A stretch of 64,000 bases of DNA, taken from NCBI GenBank assembly GCA_039881145.1, contig JAYKKI010000159.1, positions 51,001 to 115,000 of the forward strand, given 5' to 3'. Below the pieces are notes generated by a model. The model was not told the DNA's origin. It did no database searches and saw nothing but the letters and a program-made list of their open reading frames with translations. Of the stretch, positions 1 to 10,560 are shown in pieces; within the stretch, counting starts at the first letter, position 1; every line of letters starts with the position of its first letter. The stretch comes from Druceiella hillmani. Lineage: Eukaryota > Arthropoda > Insecta > Lepidoptera > Hepialidae. The translations under genes and the position numbers were made by a program.

Positions 1-230
1 ATATTTACTGTGTTCAGCTGACCGCGTGGACGAGAAAGTAGTGCGGCGAAACATTGTACGTAATGGTATCCGTGTAGTGTAAGGCACCACTAATGTAGGG
101 GCGCCGGGAGCAGCGGGTGTAGCAGTGACCCTCTCCCGCCCTCGTCTGCTTGAAGAACTGGCGCGACCGTGCACACGCGGCGGTGATCATTAGCCTGTCG
201 CATCCAGCGGTTATACGAAGATACGCAGGT
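1..230 (+). promoter_or_regulatory. CpG-rich island at the window edge, candidate 5' UTR exon or promoter
   Basis: This stretch is far richer in G+C and CpG than the AT-rich DNA around it, the usual look of a promoter or 5' untranslated exon in an insect genome. It ends in a plausible splice donor (acgcag then gttagc, junction after 228). No long open frame is present on either strand. The next candidate coding start on the same strand is at 909. The upstream part is cut off by the window edge, so the start of transcription cannot be placed. It could instead be a conserved non-coding element. Confidence 0.35.
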
Positions 231-908
231 TAGCTGATGAGAGTCCAAGTTGTAACATTTTTAAGTTTATTCCATAAAATATTTACGTCGATTTAAGCTA
301 AAGCTCAAAACAATTATAAATTGAGTTCACGAAGAAATCTCTATTGATTTTCGTTTGAAATGTTGAGACACATTTGATTTATTAACAGAGATGGAGTTGG
401 AATTATAGATTTAATGATGATATATAATACAAAGGGTAATAGTGATATTATAATCCTTATCAAGAACAGATCACTAGTACTGTTAACAGTTTGGCCATCA
501 ATCGTACTATGTCCAACTAAAAACTCTTGCGATGTCAAAGAATACTGTATTGACCTTTCGATACAATAAGACTGGCTAGAAATGCTTTTCTACTTTGCCT
601 TAACAAGAAATAATACGAACGTTTTTTTTCAAACGTATTTATAATAAAGAAGGTCTCAATCTGAAAATTAGTATAAATACTTACTCGCGCACCCATGTAC
701 TCAAACAGGCACGTGCAGGACCGCGCGTGTGCGCGTTTGCTAAGTGAATTTTAGAGAAATTGTTTGTATTGTTCGCAGTAACTGTGCATTGTTCTTTTTT
801 CTTTAATTAATTTCATTAACTTATTTTAAAAACTCCATAAAAATATTCAATAGAAAAAGCCATAATTTCTCGTCTTCCCCCAAGTTAGACAAGTTGGCTG
901 ACGAGAAA
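231..908. other. AT-rich interval without a recognisable gene
   Basis: Mostly AT-rich sequence. A small GC-richer patch lies at 688-745. A pyrimidine-rich acceptor-like run ends in 'ttcgcag' just after 770 and could open a short 5' UTR exon leading to the ATG at 909. Nothing else is supported. Confidence 0.4.
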
Positions 909-961
909 ATGGCCATCACAGAGGACGACAATTATGAGACGAGTCTTTGCGAAGTAGCGAA
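909..961 (+). CDS. candidate first coding exon, product unknown
   Basis: An ATG in a good insect start context (gagaaaATGG) opens a frame reading MAITEDDNYETSLCEVA, followed by a consensus splice donor (gtgagt at 962-967). The exon would be 53 nt, leaving two bases (AA) over, so the next exon must supply one base. The candidate exon at 20166-20251 does this and gives Lys at the join. The peptide is acidic and polar, with no signal peptide, and I do not recognise a family. The CpG-rich stretch at 1-230 would be a natural upstream non-coding exon. A chance ATG followed by a chance donor is the main alternative. Confidence 0.35.
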
Positions 962-1082
962 GTGAGTTTCGTGGGTAACTTTGAATTAATTGAAATCAGT
1001 ATTTGGTGTTCTAACTTGATTGACATACGATAAAGATATAATTAATAATAATTTTTTACAGATAAAAGATTTTCACTCATGT

Positions 1083-1696
1083 AAAGTGCTTTGACATACA
1101 AACGGATGGACATCAAGTAATCCCATAATGGTTTCATTTTTTTTTTCACGCCACCACTCAGACTTGTTTAGCGAACTTCTTAAAACCGCTCAATCCCAAT
1201 AAATGTATGGATGGCAACCATATTTTCAGCGCTCTTTTAAGTTAACAAACGCTTTTTTATTCGTATTTTCATCATTTTCAACATATCACAGGCACAACAA
1301 GTACTATATAAAGTCCTAAAATAAACAATCCGTAGCAGTAAGTTCCGGCAACCTAGCGAGGCATTTATACCGTCCCCATATACCCAGACATTGATGATGA
1401 ACTAGATATTAAATCTCCTTGTGACCTTATTGGTGGAGTGTAATGGAGATCCGTCATGCTGAAACGACATATCAAACCTATTCCGTAGAAGCCAGTTACC
1501 AACATTGTCAGCAAGCTTTGTTCTAATAAAACCTTTAGAAGAATCCCGTTTAATAGACTTTATAATAGTGTCGGTACCTTATAGTCGGCACTTAAATATT
1601 CTTTTACCGTCTTTGCGATGGTGCGCATTGGGGCAATCTATTTCCCGACAACAAAATCAATAATTTTTTATTTCTCTAAATGCTTTTCTTAATTTC
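1083..1696 (-). mobile_element. degenerate IS630/Tc1-mariner-type transposase fragment, inverted copy A
   Basis: Read on the minus strand, this segment encodes broken pieces of a DDE transposase. One motif reads FQHDGSPLHSTNKV; downstream come residues that align with the usual W..RSPDLTPLDFFLWG block of this family. Stop codons interrupt it, including one just after the RRFNI residues. The segment is an inverted near-identical copy of 7123-7737: about 20 differences by eye, mostly transitions, plus one indel, so roughly 97% identity. Homology stops abruptly at both ends. I see no target-site duplication. Both copies share the same stop codons, so the fragment was already dead when it was duplicated. 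Confidence 0.75.
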
Positions 1697-4376
1697 AGCG
1701 AGCTTTGTGCAATACGCATATATACTAATATCTACACAAATAACGGAAAATTCTATGAAAATTCGTCACAGGAAACGACCTTGTTATTGTATCCTAGAGA
1801 CAAAGATTATTTTTTTTCCCTTTGCTATTGTTAATCGTGTCGACGAAGAACAGAGCAACTGTACTTATTCCACAAACCAACGAGAATAGACCTGGTGGCA
1901 TCTTGCCATCCCGAGTTACTGGTACATGTGGCCTACAATGCGGATTACATTTCAGATTCAATCAGCAATTACTCGTGTCACGGCATAAAAATAATATATT
2001 CGAGCGTATTAAAATTTTTTTGTAATACTTATGTAAACAAATTACCATGACATGAATTGTTATAAGGCGCACAATGCAAGCAAATGAAAACAAGTTAATG
2101 CTGCGAATTACGAATTGTGCTGCTGTGAAAAAATTATCTATTTCATTGATCGAAAAAAGAATAAATTGGCTTATAAAGGATGGATTTTTTTAGTTAAATG
2201 TATAGTCGGCTAAGTTAAAAATTGCGTTAATATAATCTCTAATAATAAATGATAGTACATATACCATACACCAGTCAGCATATTAATTCAAGTAAAAAGA
2301 TCACAGTAATCGTTTAAAAATAATGACAATGAAAATTGATGAATTTCAATATTTAGTTCAAAATGTGTTAATTGAATTCGTACTTATAAGTAGTTTTGAA
2401 TACCATCAAATTAATATTGGACACCGCCTTGAATGAATTCATTGATACCAGTCCGGCAAACTTTTGCGGAAATAACATGAACAAACTAACGTTAAAATAG
2501 AAAAAAATACATACATCAAAGTCAATACTCTAAATGTATCGTAGTTAGTAATGAAGTTATCTACCTATACGAATATAAAGCTTGTCATACAAAAATATTT
2601 AATGTTAAAACTATAGAATTTTGTTCAATATCAAATTAATAAATATTCATATACCCGATATAGGTATTGCGGTACTTGAGAGATGTTCAAATACTAGTCG
2701 AGATAAGGATTTCATTACTGCCATCATCGATGTAAAAAGGGAAGATACGGGTACGGGATACGGAAAAGAGAAGAATATGACAGTCGTCTCCTCTACGTAA
2801 ATATAAAACGGGCAGAGGTACAACTACACGTACACAAACTCTCCAGCGGCATTACCAAATTGGCTTCATGTAAAATTAACCGAAAGAGACAAAGCGATGC
2901 ATAGTAACTGTAGTTCGAGAGAATAAGTAAATTGACAATTTGCACGGAACGCAGTGCTAGTACTACAATTTCTCACGGTGCGGCGGTTACGCAAGCGCTT
3001 TCATTCAAACATGACAGTAATAAAAGAAAATATTGTTTTGAAAACTTATAACATTTTTATGTAATTACGCTTGAAAAGTAAATCCATGTGTCCTGTTTTT
3101 GTTTTGTGAATGATTGATGTATGTGGCAATAGCACTAGAAAGCATTATTGGATCAATTTGATTGAAAATATTGGCAATTCTAATTTTAAAAACCCCGCGT
3201 CTATACGACCCGCAGGTCTATGAACGACTGAATTGAAAAAAAATCATCTAAGTCTGCCCCTAAGTACCGTATCTTTCCTTTTTCATTGATGAGTGCCATA
3301 CAATGTGGATTTTAACGGTCGATATTAAATGGAAACCCAGTCAGTACTGTCATAAATACTTTAAAATTGTGAAATACATTTTCAAAGAAATTAATAGCAA
3401 TTTAATATAAACAAAACATAAACACTGTGTGTAATGTTTATATGTTACTAACCTGTATGGCATGGCAACTGCGCACGATTCGCTGTGTTCATATAGCTTG
3501 AGCCGCGTTTCCATATCCTTCTCTATAAATCAAAACCATATTGCCAAGTCGCCAAATATTCCATGTTACGTATCCTATGACACACAATGATAAAAAGTTA
3601 AAATTAAACATTCAAAATTAAAATTATGTTATGAATTCTGTGGATGTCACAATCATACATTCACTCATGTCACGAATTCTGTCGATTAACAATGAGACGA
3701 AATAAATAAGCGAAATATCGAGGGATTTTACAACATAAAATACACCTTTCCGGCAAACTTACCGCGAAATAACCACAGAATAGATACGATAGAGAATTGA
3801 CACGATCCATACTAGCCCGTATAAAAAAAGAGTACCACTTTTTCATACATGGCGAAACGCTGTCAAAGTAACTCCCCTTTCCCCTCACCTCACTTCTCCT
3901 GACCAAAGACTTGTGCAATTATTATTAATGCCCATAGATGGCGTAATTTCTTACTCTCTGTTGATCACAGATGGCGTTATCAAAGAAAAAAATAATTTTA
4001 ATCCATAAATTTATTAAAATTATAAAAATATTTCACAAGAGACAAATATGAAAGTAACAATACTATACAATTTAATATAATTTAAATATCATTACTATGA
4101 GAATACAATTCAAGAAACTTTAAATAAAATAGAAAATACAATTGTAAATAGTATCAGGCGTCTCCAGGTAGCACTCTGGAATCAACTAGGTGGTAATTGC
4201 ATAAATGAAAGTGGGCAACTCCTCAACAACTGAAAACAAGCAAAAACATACAAAAAGCAGACATGATTATAGCAATATCTATTAGTGGTTGGAGTATATT
4301 TTCAAACTTTTCTCAAAACCCCACGCTTGGCCAATAAATAATGATTCTTTTGATAAAATTAGTTTTAACATTTGTT
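1697..4376. other. non-coding interval with a GC-richer patch
   Basis: AT-rich sequence without a recognisable gene. A patch at about 2740-3010 is GC-richer than its surroundings and unexplained; it could be conserved regulatory DNA or old repeat. The phrase 'agatggcg' occurs twice at 3930-3980. Open frames here are short and show no motif. Confidence 0.35.
3453..3514 (-). CDS. weak candidate exon on the minus strand
   Basis: On the minus strand an ATG (3512-3514) opens 20 codons beginning METRLKLYEHSESC, ending at a donor-like site (CATACAG then gttagt). Composition is about half G+C, higher than the surroundings. The match to a donor and the lack of stops are the only support. No partner exon was found, and the short length makes chance likely. 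Confidence 0.15.
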
Positions 4377-5534
4377 TTATTTTATACTTTCCATATTACT
4401 ACGCCGCATAGGTTTCCGCAATTTTCTTAACTTCCGTCTGAGCTGCTGAATCGTCTTGTTCTGTTGACGAATCTTCCTTACAAGTCTGGACCTCTTCAGC
4501 TTTCCGCCTTTTTCGCTCTTCAACGATCCAGACCCCAAAGACGCTGCCTCTAAGTGCACGTCTTCCTTTAATTATAATAAAAGTTGTATTCATAACATGT
4601 GTTATTTCAAAATTATACATGATGTTTACATGACATATTCAGTTGTGCAAGCAAAAAATGAGTGCATAATAATATTATGGTATTATTACTTAAATAACTT
4701 TAGACATAAGGTCTTGCTGATAGTTTCCTGTCGCAACTGTGCCTGAGCTTGTGCTTGGTTGTTCGACTGCTGCTCTGGTTTCTTCAGTTGGTGATGGCAA
4801 CTACTGGCTCGGTGTAGCGTTACTATGTAATAATTTCCTAGGCTGAAAAGTTTTAAAGTTCTTATTAGTAAAGTGTCGTCCGCAGATTCTATGTTTAGTT
4901 AGGTCTGAGGGGGTCATTCCAAGTAACTGCCCAATTCTCCCTGCCACACAATTTCAGCCACGCTTTTGCCCTGCAAAAAAAGAAAACACATAACACATAT
5001 TTATTTCAATCAATCCGCCTTTTCCATTCTTTTAATTGGAAGAAAACTTACAACAAACAACGTTTGATTAAATATAAATGCTGCTCACAAATTTATTTAG
5101 TAAAAAATTCTATTTGGAAAACCAATTTACTACCGGCGAATACACCCAACTGTGTGACAGAAGTAATTTCTCGGATTTTTCTGACAAGAAAAAACTTTGT
5201 CACAAAATTGTAATTTGTGTGGTAATATTTTTAAAATCCATATATAAATATCGTCGATAATTAACTAAAACATCTTTTAGTATAAGTTTTCTTTTAAACA
5301 AAACAGTGAAAATTCGTTTTAACCCTAACTTTGCAACTCTTCGAATTAAATTTTGACAAACAACTGCAACGTCGCAATTGCTTTGCGCCGTTAGTGTATA
5401 CAATTTATATTAATTTTTGAAATGTTGTATAATAAGCAATAATGGATAACACTTACCGGCTTTCATTATGAGGCAGGGAAAAAAATTACATTTTGTCCTT
5501 TGTCGGAATTACACCCCGGTACAATACACGCCAT
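4377..5534 (-). pseudogene. THAP-domain gene relic with three exons still recognisable
   Basis: Minus-strand exon 1 (5457-5534) starts MACIVPGCNSDKG and reaches FFP, matching the N-terminal zinc-binding half of a THAP domain. It ends at a consensus donor (gtaagtg). Exon 2 begins at 4970 after a 'tgcag' acceptor and carries the second half: MTPSDLTKHRICGRHF with the Cys...His pair, then a PRKLLHSNATP tail. Exon 3 (4377-4565) is basic and reads RKIRQQNKTIQQLRRKLRK, the coiled coil typical after THAP domains. Its stop overlaps an AATAAA-like signal. Lesions: two stops near the end of exon 1, a frame break at the exon 1-2 join, TGA within the THAP part of exon 2 and TAG after it. THAP domains bind DNA and occur in P-element transposases and host regulators. 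This copy appears dead. Confidence 0.72.
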
Positions 5535-6321
5535 TACAAAATAAAACAAAAATATAATAAAACTTATAATATTAAATGCGTGTAATATGTTTTTGCGCAG
5601 TAAATATCTGTCACTCGTTTCAAACAGACTCAAGTGTTGAGCGGTTTCTGTCTGTGTTTTCTAAAGTATTCGTAGCGTCTCTTGCATGGTGACACATAGC
5701 CGTCGCTAGAGGTCGCTGTACACTTTTAAATTTGCCGCCAATTTCCTTAAGAGATGCTGTCACCGAATCGAGTACCTGCTTGACCACCCCCTGGGAATAA
5801 CTAACAAGGAATGTTTATTCGGCTAGACGAATTATGTATTCTACGTAGCAACAAATGAATTATTTGTTGTCTCTTTCATACTTAATGATATAGTTTTTAT
5901 ATACAGAAGATGACCATCGTTTCCGCAAGTAAATTTTTTGCTTTCACGGGAAACTCGATCTGATTATGATTCTTATGACATAGATATAAGAATGATTTTA
6001 CTTTGATTTCTATTTAGTTAAGAAATAATGCAAAGATCCAAATGTGGCAATATTCGGCCGAGCAAATTCAAATATTTACAACTATACCTGCGACAAAACT
6101 TCTGATTTTTTAAAATTGATTTTTAATATTCGGTTTAGAAATACCTACATGGTGAAATAGAAGGATTCATTAAACCTCAAGCGGTCAAATCTACCTCGTA
6201 AAATTAAATTTCTTTCTATAACGCTTTCTGTGGTAATTTTAAAAGACGGAACCCTTACAAGAACCGTCACGTATTTGTTCGTCAGTTTGTTTGCTTGCGT
6301 GCCACAGCTATTTTTCTCATA

Positions 6322-6323
<2 letters not shown>
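5535..6323. other. upstream of the THAP relic; GC-richer patch, no gene
   Basis: The patch at about 5640-5790 is GC-richer than its flanks and lies just upstream of the minus-strand THAP relic, so it could be that gene's old promoter. The rest is AT-rich without recognisable features. Confidence 0.3.

Positions 6324-6373
<50 letters not shown>
6324..6373. repeat. (TA)n microsatellite
   Basis: About 25 TA units with a single G interruption at 6358. The open frames predicted across it (Tyr-Ile runs) are artefacts of the repeat. Confidence 0.95.
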
Positions 6374-6397
6374 TTCGTGGTGTACATGACCGATCAG

Positions 6398-6450
6398 CGT
6401 GGCGAAGCGCCACGGATGCTTCATATCCCATTAAGATGTCATGGGATATG
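6398..6450. repeat. two adjacent perfect short hairpins
   Basis: First hairpin: cgtggcg (6398-6404) pairs with cgccacg (6408-6414) over a 3-nt loop. Second: catatcccat (6422-6431) pairs with atgggatatg (6441-6450) over a 9-nt loop. They sit directly after a TA microsatellite. No known RNA family was recognised. Confidence 0.6.
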
Positions 6451-6739
6451 GAGAGAAAATGCAAGAAGAGATGCAATAGGTTGACGATAATCTTTAACTT
6501 GGTGACGTGAATAAAATAATCAAAGTATATAATAATTCAATATTAATTAATATTTATTTACATTCATTATTTAAATAAAATTTATTTCATTATAATTGCC
6601 GTTGTATTAATACATTTAATGTTAACCGGCTTCTTTAGGCTTAATGTTTCACTACTATATCCGACTTCGACACTTTGACATTTGACCGAAGTTTGCTTTT
6701 TTTTGGAAACATCGCTAAATAGCCAAATGGTAAAAACGA

Positions 6740-7060
6740 ATCCATAGTTTCGTAATGCCTATCCGTCTGTCTTCTTTGTCTGTCACACATTTGTAATTTT
6801 TACAGTTTAGACCCATGTTAATGAATTTTGCATGTATAGAAGATATCAAATAGAAGATATATTGAATTAATATGATTACAATTAACAAAAGATGTTTTTA
6901 ATGTACCTCCCTATATATGTGAAGTGGAAACAATTTTTTTTCATACGGCGCATTCAGTAGTGTACCTTTGGCCACGTCTTTAAAAAATATGTTGGGGTTC
7001 TATTTAACATCGTTCAGGGTTCCGTAGTAAACTAGAAGTTCGTCCGTATTTTTTTTTCGC
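6740..7060. mobile_element. diverged lepidopteran-type retroposon debris
   Basis: Contains scrambled pieces of a repeat I recall as common in moth and butterfly DNA: 'ccgtctgtcttctttgtctg' near 6765, 'gtacctccctatatatgtga' near 6902, and 'cagggttccgtagtaaacta' near 7015 followed by 'gttcgtccgta'. The pieces are out of their usual order and heavily mutated. No coding capacity. The assignment rests on memory of motif text, not a search. Confidence 0.45.
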
Positions 7061-7122
7061 ATATCTTAACGTTGAATAATCTTTTCAGACGCGGCTCCGT
7101 TTGCAAAATATCCCCCACCATC

Positions 7123-7737
7123 GAAATTAAGAAAAGCATTTAGAGAAATAAAAAATTATTGATTTTGTTGTCGGGAAATAGATTGCCCCAATGCGCACCA
7201 TCGCAAAGACGGTAAAAGAATGTTTAAGTGCCGACTATAAGGTACCGACACTATTATAAAGTCTATTAAACGGGATTCTTCTAAAGATTTTATTAGAACA
7301 AAGCTTGCTGACAATGTTGGTAACTGGCTTCTACGGAATAGGTTTGATATGTCGTTTCAGCATGACGGATCTCCATTATACTCCACCAATAAGGTCACAA
7401 GGAGATTTAATATCTAGTTGGGCGAACAATATCTGGGTATATGGGAACGATATAAATGCCTCGCTAGGTTGCCGGAACTTACTGCTACGGATTGTTTATT
7501 TTAGGGCTTTATATAGTACTTGTTGTGCCTGTGATATGTTGAAAATGATGAAAACACGAATAAAAAAGCGTTTGTTAACTTAAAAGAGCGCTGAAAATAT
7601 GGTTGCCATCCATACATTTATTGGGATTGAGCGGTTTTAAGAAGTTCGCTAAACAAGTCGGAGTGGTGGCGTGAAAACAAAAACGAAACCATTATGGGAG
7701 TACTTGATATCCATCCGTTTGTATGTCAAAGCACTTT
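7123..7737 (+). mobile_element. degenerate IS630/Tc1-mariner-type transposase fragment, copy B
   Basis: One frame reads FQHDGSPLYSTNKVTRRFN, then a stop, then QYLGIWERYKCLARLPELTA ending at TD. The spacing between the Asp of FQHD and the Asp of TATD is 41 residues, the same as in the insect transposases I recall with FQQDGAPPH...RSPDLTPLD. These would be the second and third catalytic residues of the DDE triad. Several stops follow (CLF*GFI*). The first catalytic Asp and the N-terminal DNA-binding part are missing. It is an inverted, about 97% identical copy of 1083-1696 with the same stops, so duplication came after inactivation. Confidence 0.75.
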
Positions 7738-9354
7738 TTCCAAGAAACGGTTCGAGATATCAAGTTCAAATTTATATACTGAAGTTTTTTGGTTCACGAA
7801 ACAAAAAGTTGCGGCCCTATAAAACTTTTTTCAGTGACGCGATAATCTGCTCACTGATTGACTGTAGGATGCTTCTGATGGACCGTGAAAGTTGGCATAA
7901 TAGAGAATTTTATAATACTTCCAAAGGCAAGAATATTAAAATCAGTAATTTCCAAATCAATGTGGAATTATATATATCCTAACTAGTTTGTTTTTACGCC
8001 TGTGAAAAGCATAGCAGGTAATATTACCTGCTAAGTTGTTAAAATTAATAGTTGTGCAAATTGTGTTATTAGAAATATTTTGTACCCTTAACTATTTATA
8101 GTGTCTATATGTGTACGGATCTCTCAAATTACGAGTTCTAATCGTGTCTGACATTTTTTTCGTTATTAACAGGTGCCAATATAATTTAGATTTGAATTAA
8201 ATTTACGTCTCATATTGATTATAGAAAATTGTGTATTTAGTTACATATGTTGTCTATTCATTAACATTGAGATAATTAAGTAACATTGAGATAAATGGTT
8301 ACAGTATACATATTGTTATTATATGGCTATAAAAGATATTTGTGAGAAAACGATAATTATGGGAATTGATATTCGCACTGGAGAATTGGCTGGACTGAAG
8401 ATTGCGTTTATGATTGCGCATCCATGTCGTTTAGACCGGTCGGCATTGATTGCGTTACAAAATTGTCTTCGTTAAACTGCGTTCGGAATAGTTCGAGACC
8501 ATTGCGTAAATTGTATTTTCTTTACTTGACTCAAACATTTAGGGTTTTACAGATTTGCGTAAGATAATTTTGATTCCAAAATATTCAGCTATGTAAATGA
8601 ATGGTCACATTAAAATAATACTATATAGTCATTGAATAAAACACGTATTTTATGCACACTCCCATATAATTTTACATTGGGTATACTCGGGATGGTGTCT
8701 CAGTACTCCAGGCATATTGCGGATTTATCTGTTCATCAATGATACTATTTTTGAATATTATTTATGGGTGATATATCACGAAGCACGTAACTGTTTTATG
8801 AATATGTGTATATATAGTATTTATACATATACCGTACAGTTTTATTTGCGAAACCTAATATATTCAAAGTTTGTATTATTATAATTTTTAGTATCGCATT
8901 TTTCCTCAGTTTTATTTCATACGATGGACTTTAAATGTTTAATTACAAGATAAATAAAATTAGTTTTTACATTTACTGAATTATGAATGGATATAAAAAT
9001 GAAAATGTTTTTTTTGAAACTCAGACGGAAGGGGACAGTCTCACAACTCTTTAGACAGGAACACTGTTGGAAACTGTCGGTAAACACCATCATATGGTTT
9101 CTATAATATAAATTATTACTTGACAACACAATAGTTTCAACAATTTTATTGTGCAAGTTGTAAATAAATTATTTTCATCGCGTCACCAATGTTTGTCATA
9201 AATGGCCCAGTTCTGAACTATATTTTCTTTCATTATTGTAACTCATCATTGATCAGTGTAACTTTAGGTTATTGTTGGATATGAATTAAATACTTACAAA
9301 TATAAAAATATAGTTTCGATCTACACAGTGCTGCATTTTTCTCAGCAAATGTCG
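7738..9354. other. AT-rich interval without recognisable features
   Basis: Includes a modest GC-richer patch at 8350-8520. No protein-like frame, splice-bounded exon or repeat was identified. Confidence 0.35.
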
Positions 9355-9800
9355 GTACATTCCAGATATGAGAATCTAACTTATTCTATATTTTGGTTCC
9401 ATAAATAATGAATGATTAGTTGTAAAATTAGGTAGTATATTTAAAACATAGCAAAGTGATGAAATTTTCAGAGTGAAGTCGGAGACAATGCGTATCATGC
9501 GGAAAATCTAGCCCTGAGGTAATCCAGTTTGTAACAATATCTGCGAGAGTACGTTAAAGGGAAGGTAAAAAATGTGCAGATTACATCAGAAGCAAATCTC
9601 TAACCATTTAAACTGCGCCCTGTACTCAGAAACATTGTCAAATTTCTCGAGGCCGAAAATGTAGCGAATGCACGAATTTTGAAATTTGTCTCACTTATTT
9701 AAGCAGTCTTCAGTACTATTCGGATAGCATACATCTCCATAGTCAAGCGATGGCAGCAATAGTTTTAATTTTAATATTTGTTAGTTTGTAATTTGAAAGA
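9355..9800 (-). pseudogene. C-terminal end of a non-LTR (LINE, jockey-like) reverse transcriptase, degenerate
   Basis: On the minus strand one frame reads LLLPSLDYGDVCYPNSTEDC, then NK, a stop, then DKFQNSCIRYIFGLEKFDNV and SEYRAQFKWL. This matches the well-known insect LINE segment after the polymerase core, with P.LDYAD..Y, L.RLQN.CIRFIFGL and FR..L.WL. A second stop follows (ICF*C), and the frame then shifts through DYLRARFS. Only the terminal part is present, the expected 5' truncation of LINE copies. The polymerase YADD box is not present. Highly decayed and old. Confidence 0.75.
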
Positions 9801-10315
9801 CTTTTTAGAAATTTTGAAGACTTTTTAGAGAATATATTCAGTTGAATATTTTACGATTACCGTCATTTATCTAAGGTTGATTGAATTATCTTATTATTTT
9901 TTTTTAAACAAGAGGGAACGCCTAACAAAAAGAAATAAGTAGAGTGCGATTGTTTCACAAAACTTGGATTCGGAATTCTTCGGGATAAAAATTTAAAACT
10001 TTTATTAAGACTTATAGAGTGACATCAAAACAATTTTAAAAATGATACGGGAAACAGCTTGAATAGCTTTTTGATTAGGAAAAAGACAAAACAACTTTTT
10101 AATGAGATTTACAAGAAGGATATTTTTAAAGAAATCTTTTAAAAGACCATCAAAAATGTTCAGTAAAGTCTTTAGTATGTCATCTCCTTTACGGGGTATA
10201 TATCTTTAAAGCGTTTTACAATCGCAACCCGCTACCATTATTTTCCAAACACGTATATCACAAACGAGAAAAAAAAATAGAATAACATTTAGTAAATACA
10301 TCACGTAATACGAAC
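9801..10315. other. AT-rich interval; tiny duplication, otherwise empty
   Basis: A short direct duplication (gaagactttttaga-like unit, two copies) lies near 9800-9830. Nothing else recognised. Confidence 0.35.
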
Positions 10316-10560
10316 TTTACTCGTACTTAACAGTTTTGTTAATGATTCAAATTAGTCTAATCTGGTTGACAATTTAAGTAAGATTTTTACACAGCTTTAC
10401 CTGTACTTAACAGTTTTGTTAATAATTCAAGTTAGTCTAATCTGGTTCACAATTTAAATAAGATTTTTACCCAGCTTTACTCGTACTTAACAGTTTTATT
10501 TATGAGTCAAGTTAGTCTAATCTGGTTGACAATTTAAATAAGAGTTTTACACTTTGGGGA
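10316..10560. repeat. 80-bp tandem repeat, three copies
   Basis: Units begin at 10321, 10401 and 10481, each with 'gtacttaacagtttt' followed by 'agtctaatctggtt' and ending in 'agctttac' or similar. Copies differ at only a few positions. No coding content. Confidence 0.9.

Noticed and set aside
7305..7982. Two open frames (92 and 103 codons) in and after copy B
   Set aside because: They run in a frame other than the transposase motif frame and past the end of the duplicated segment; shadows of a relic.
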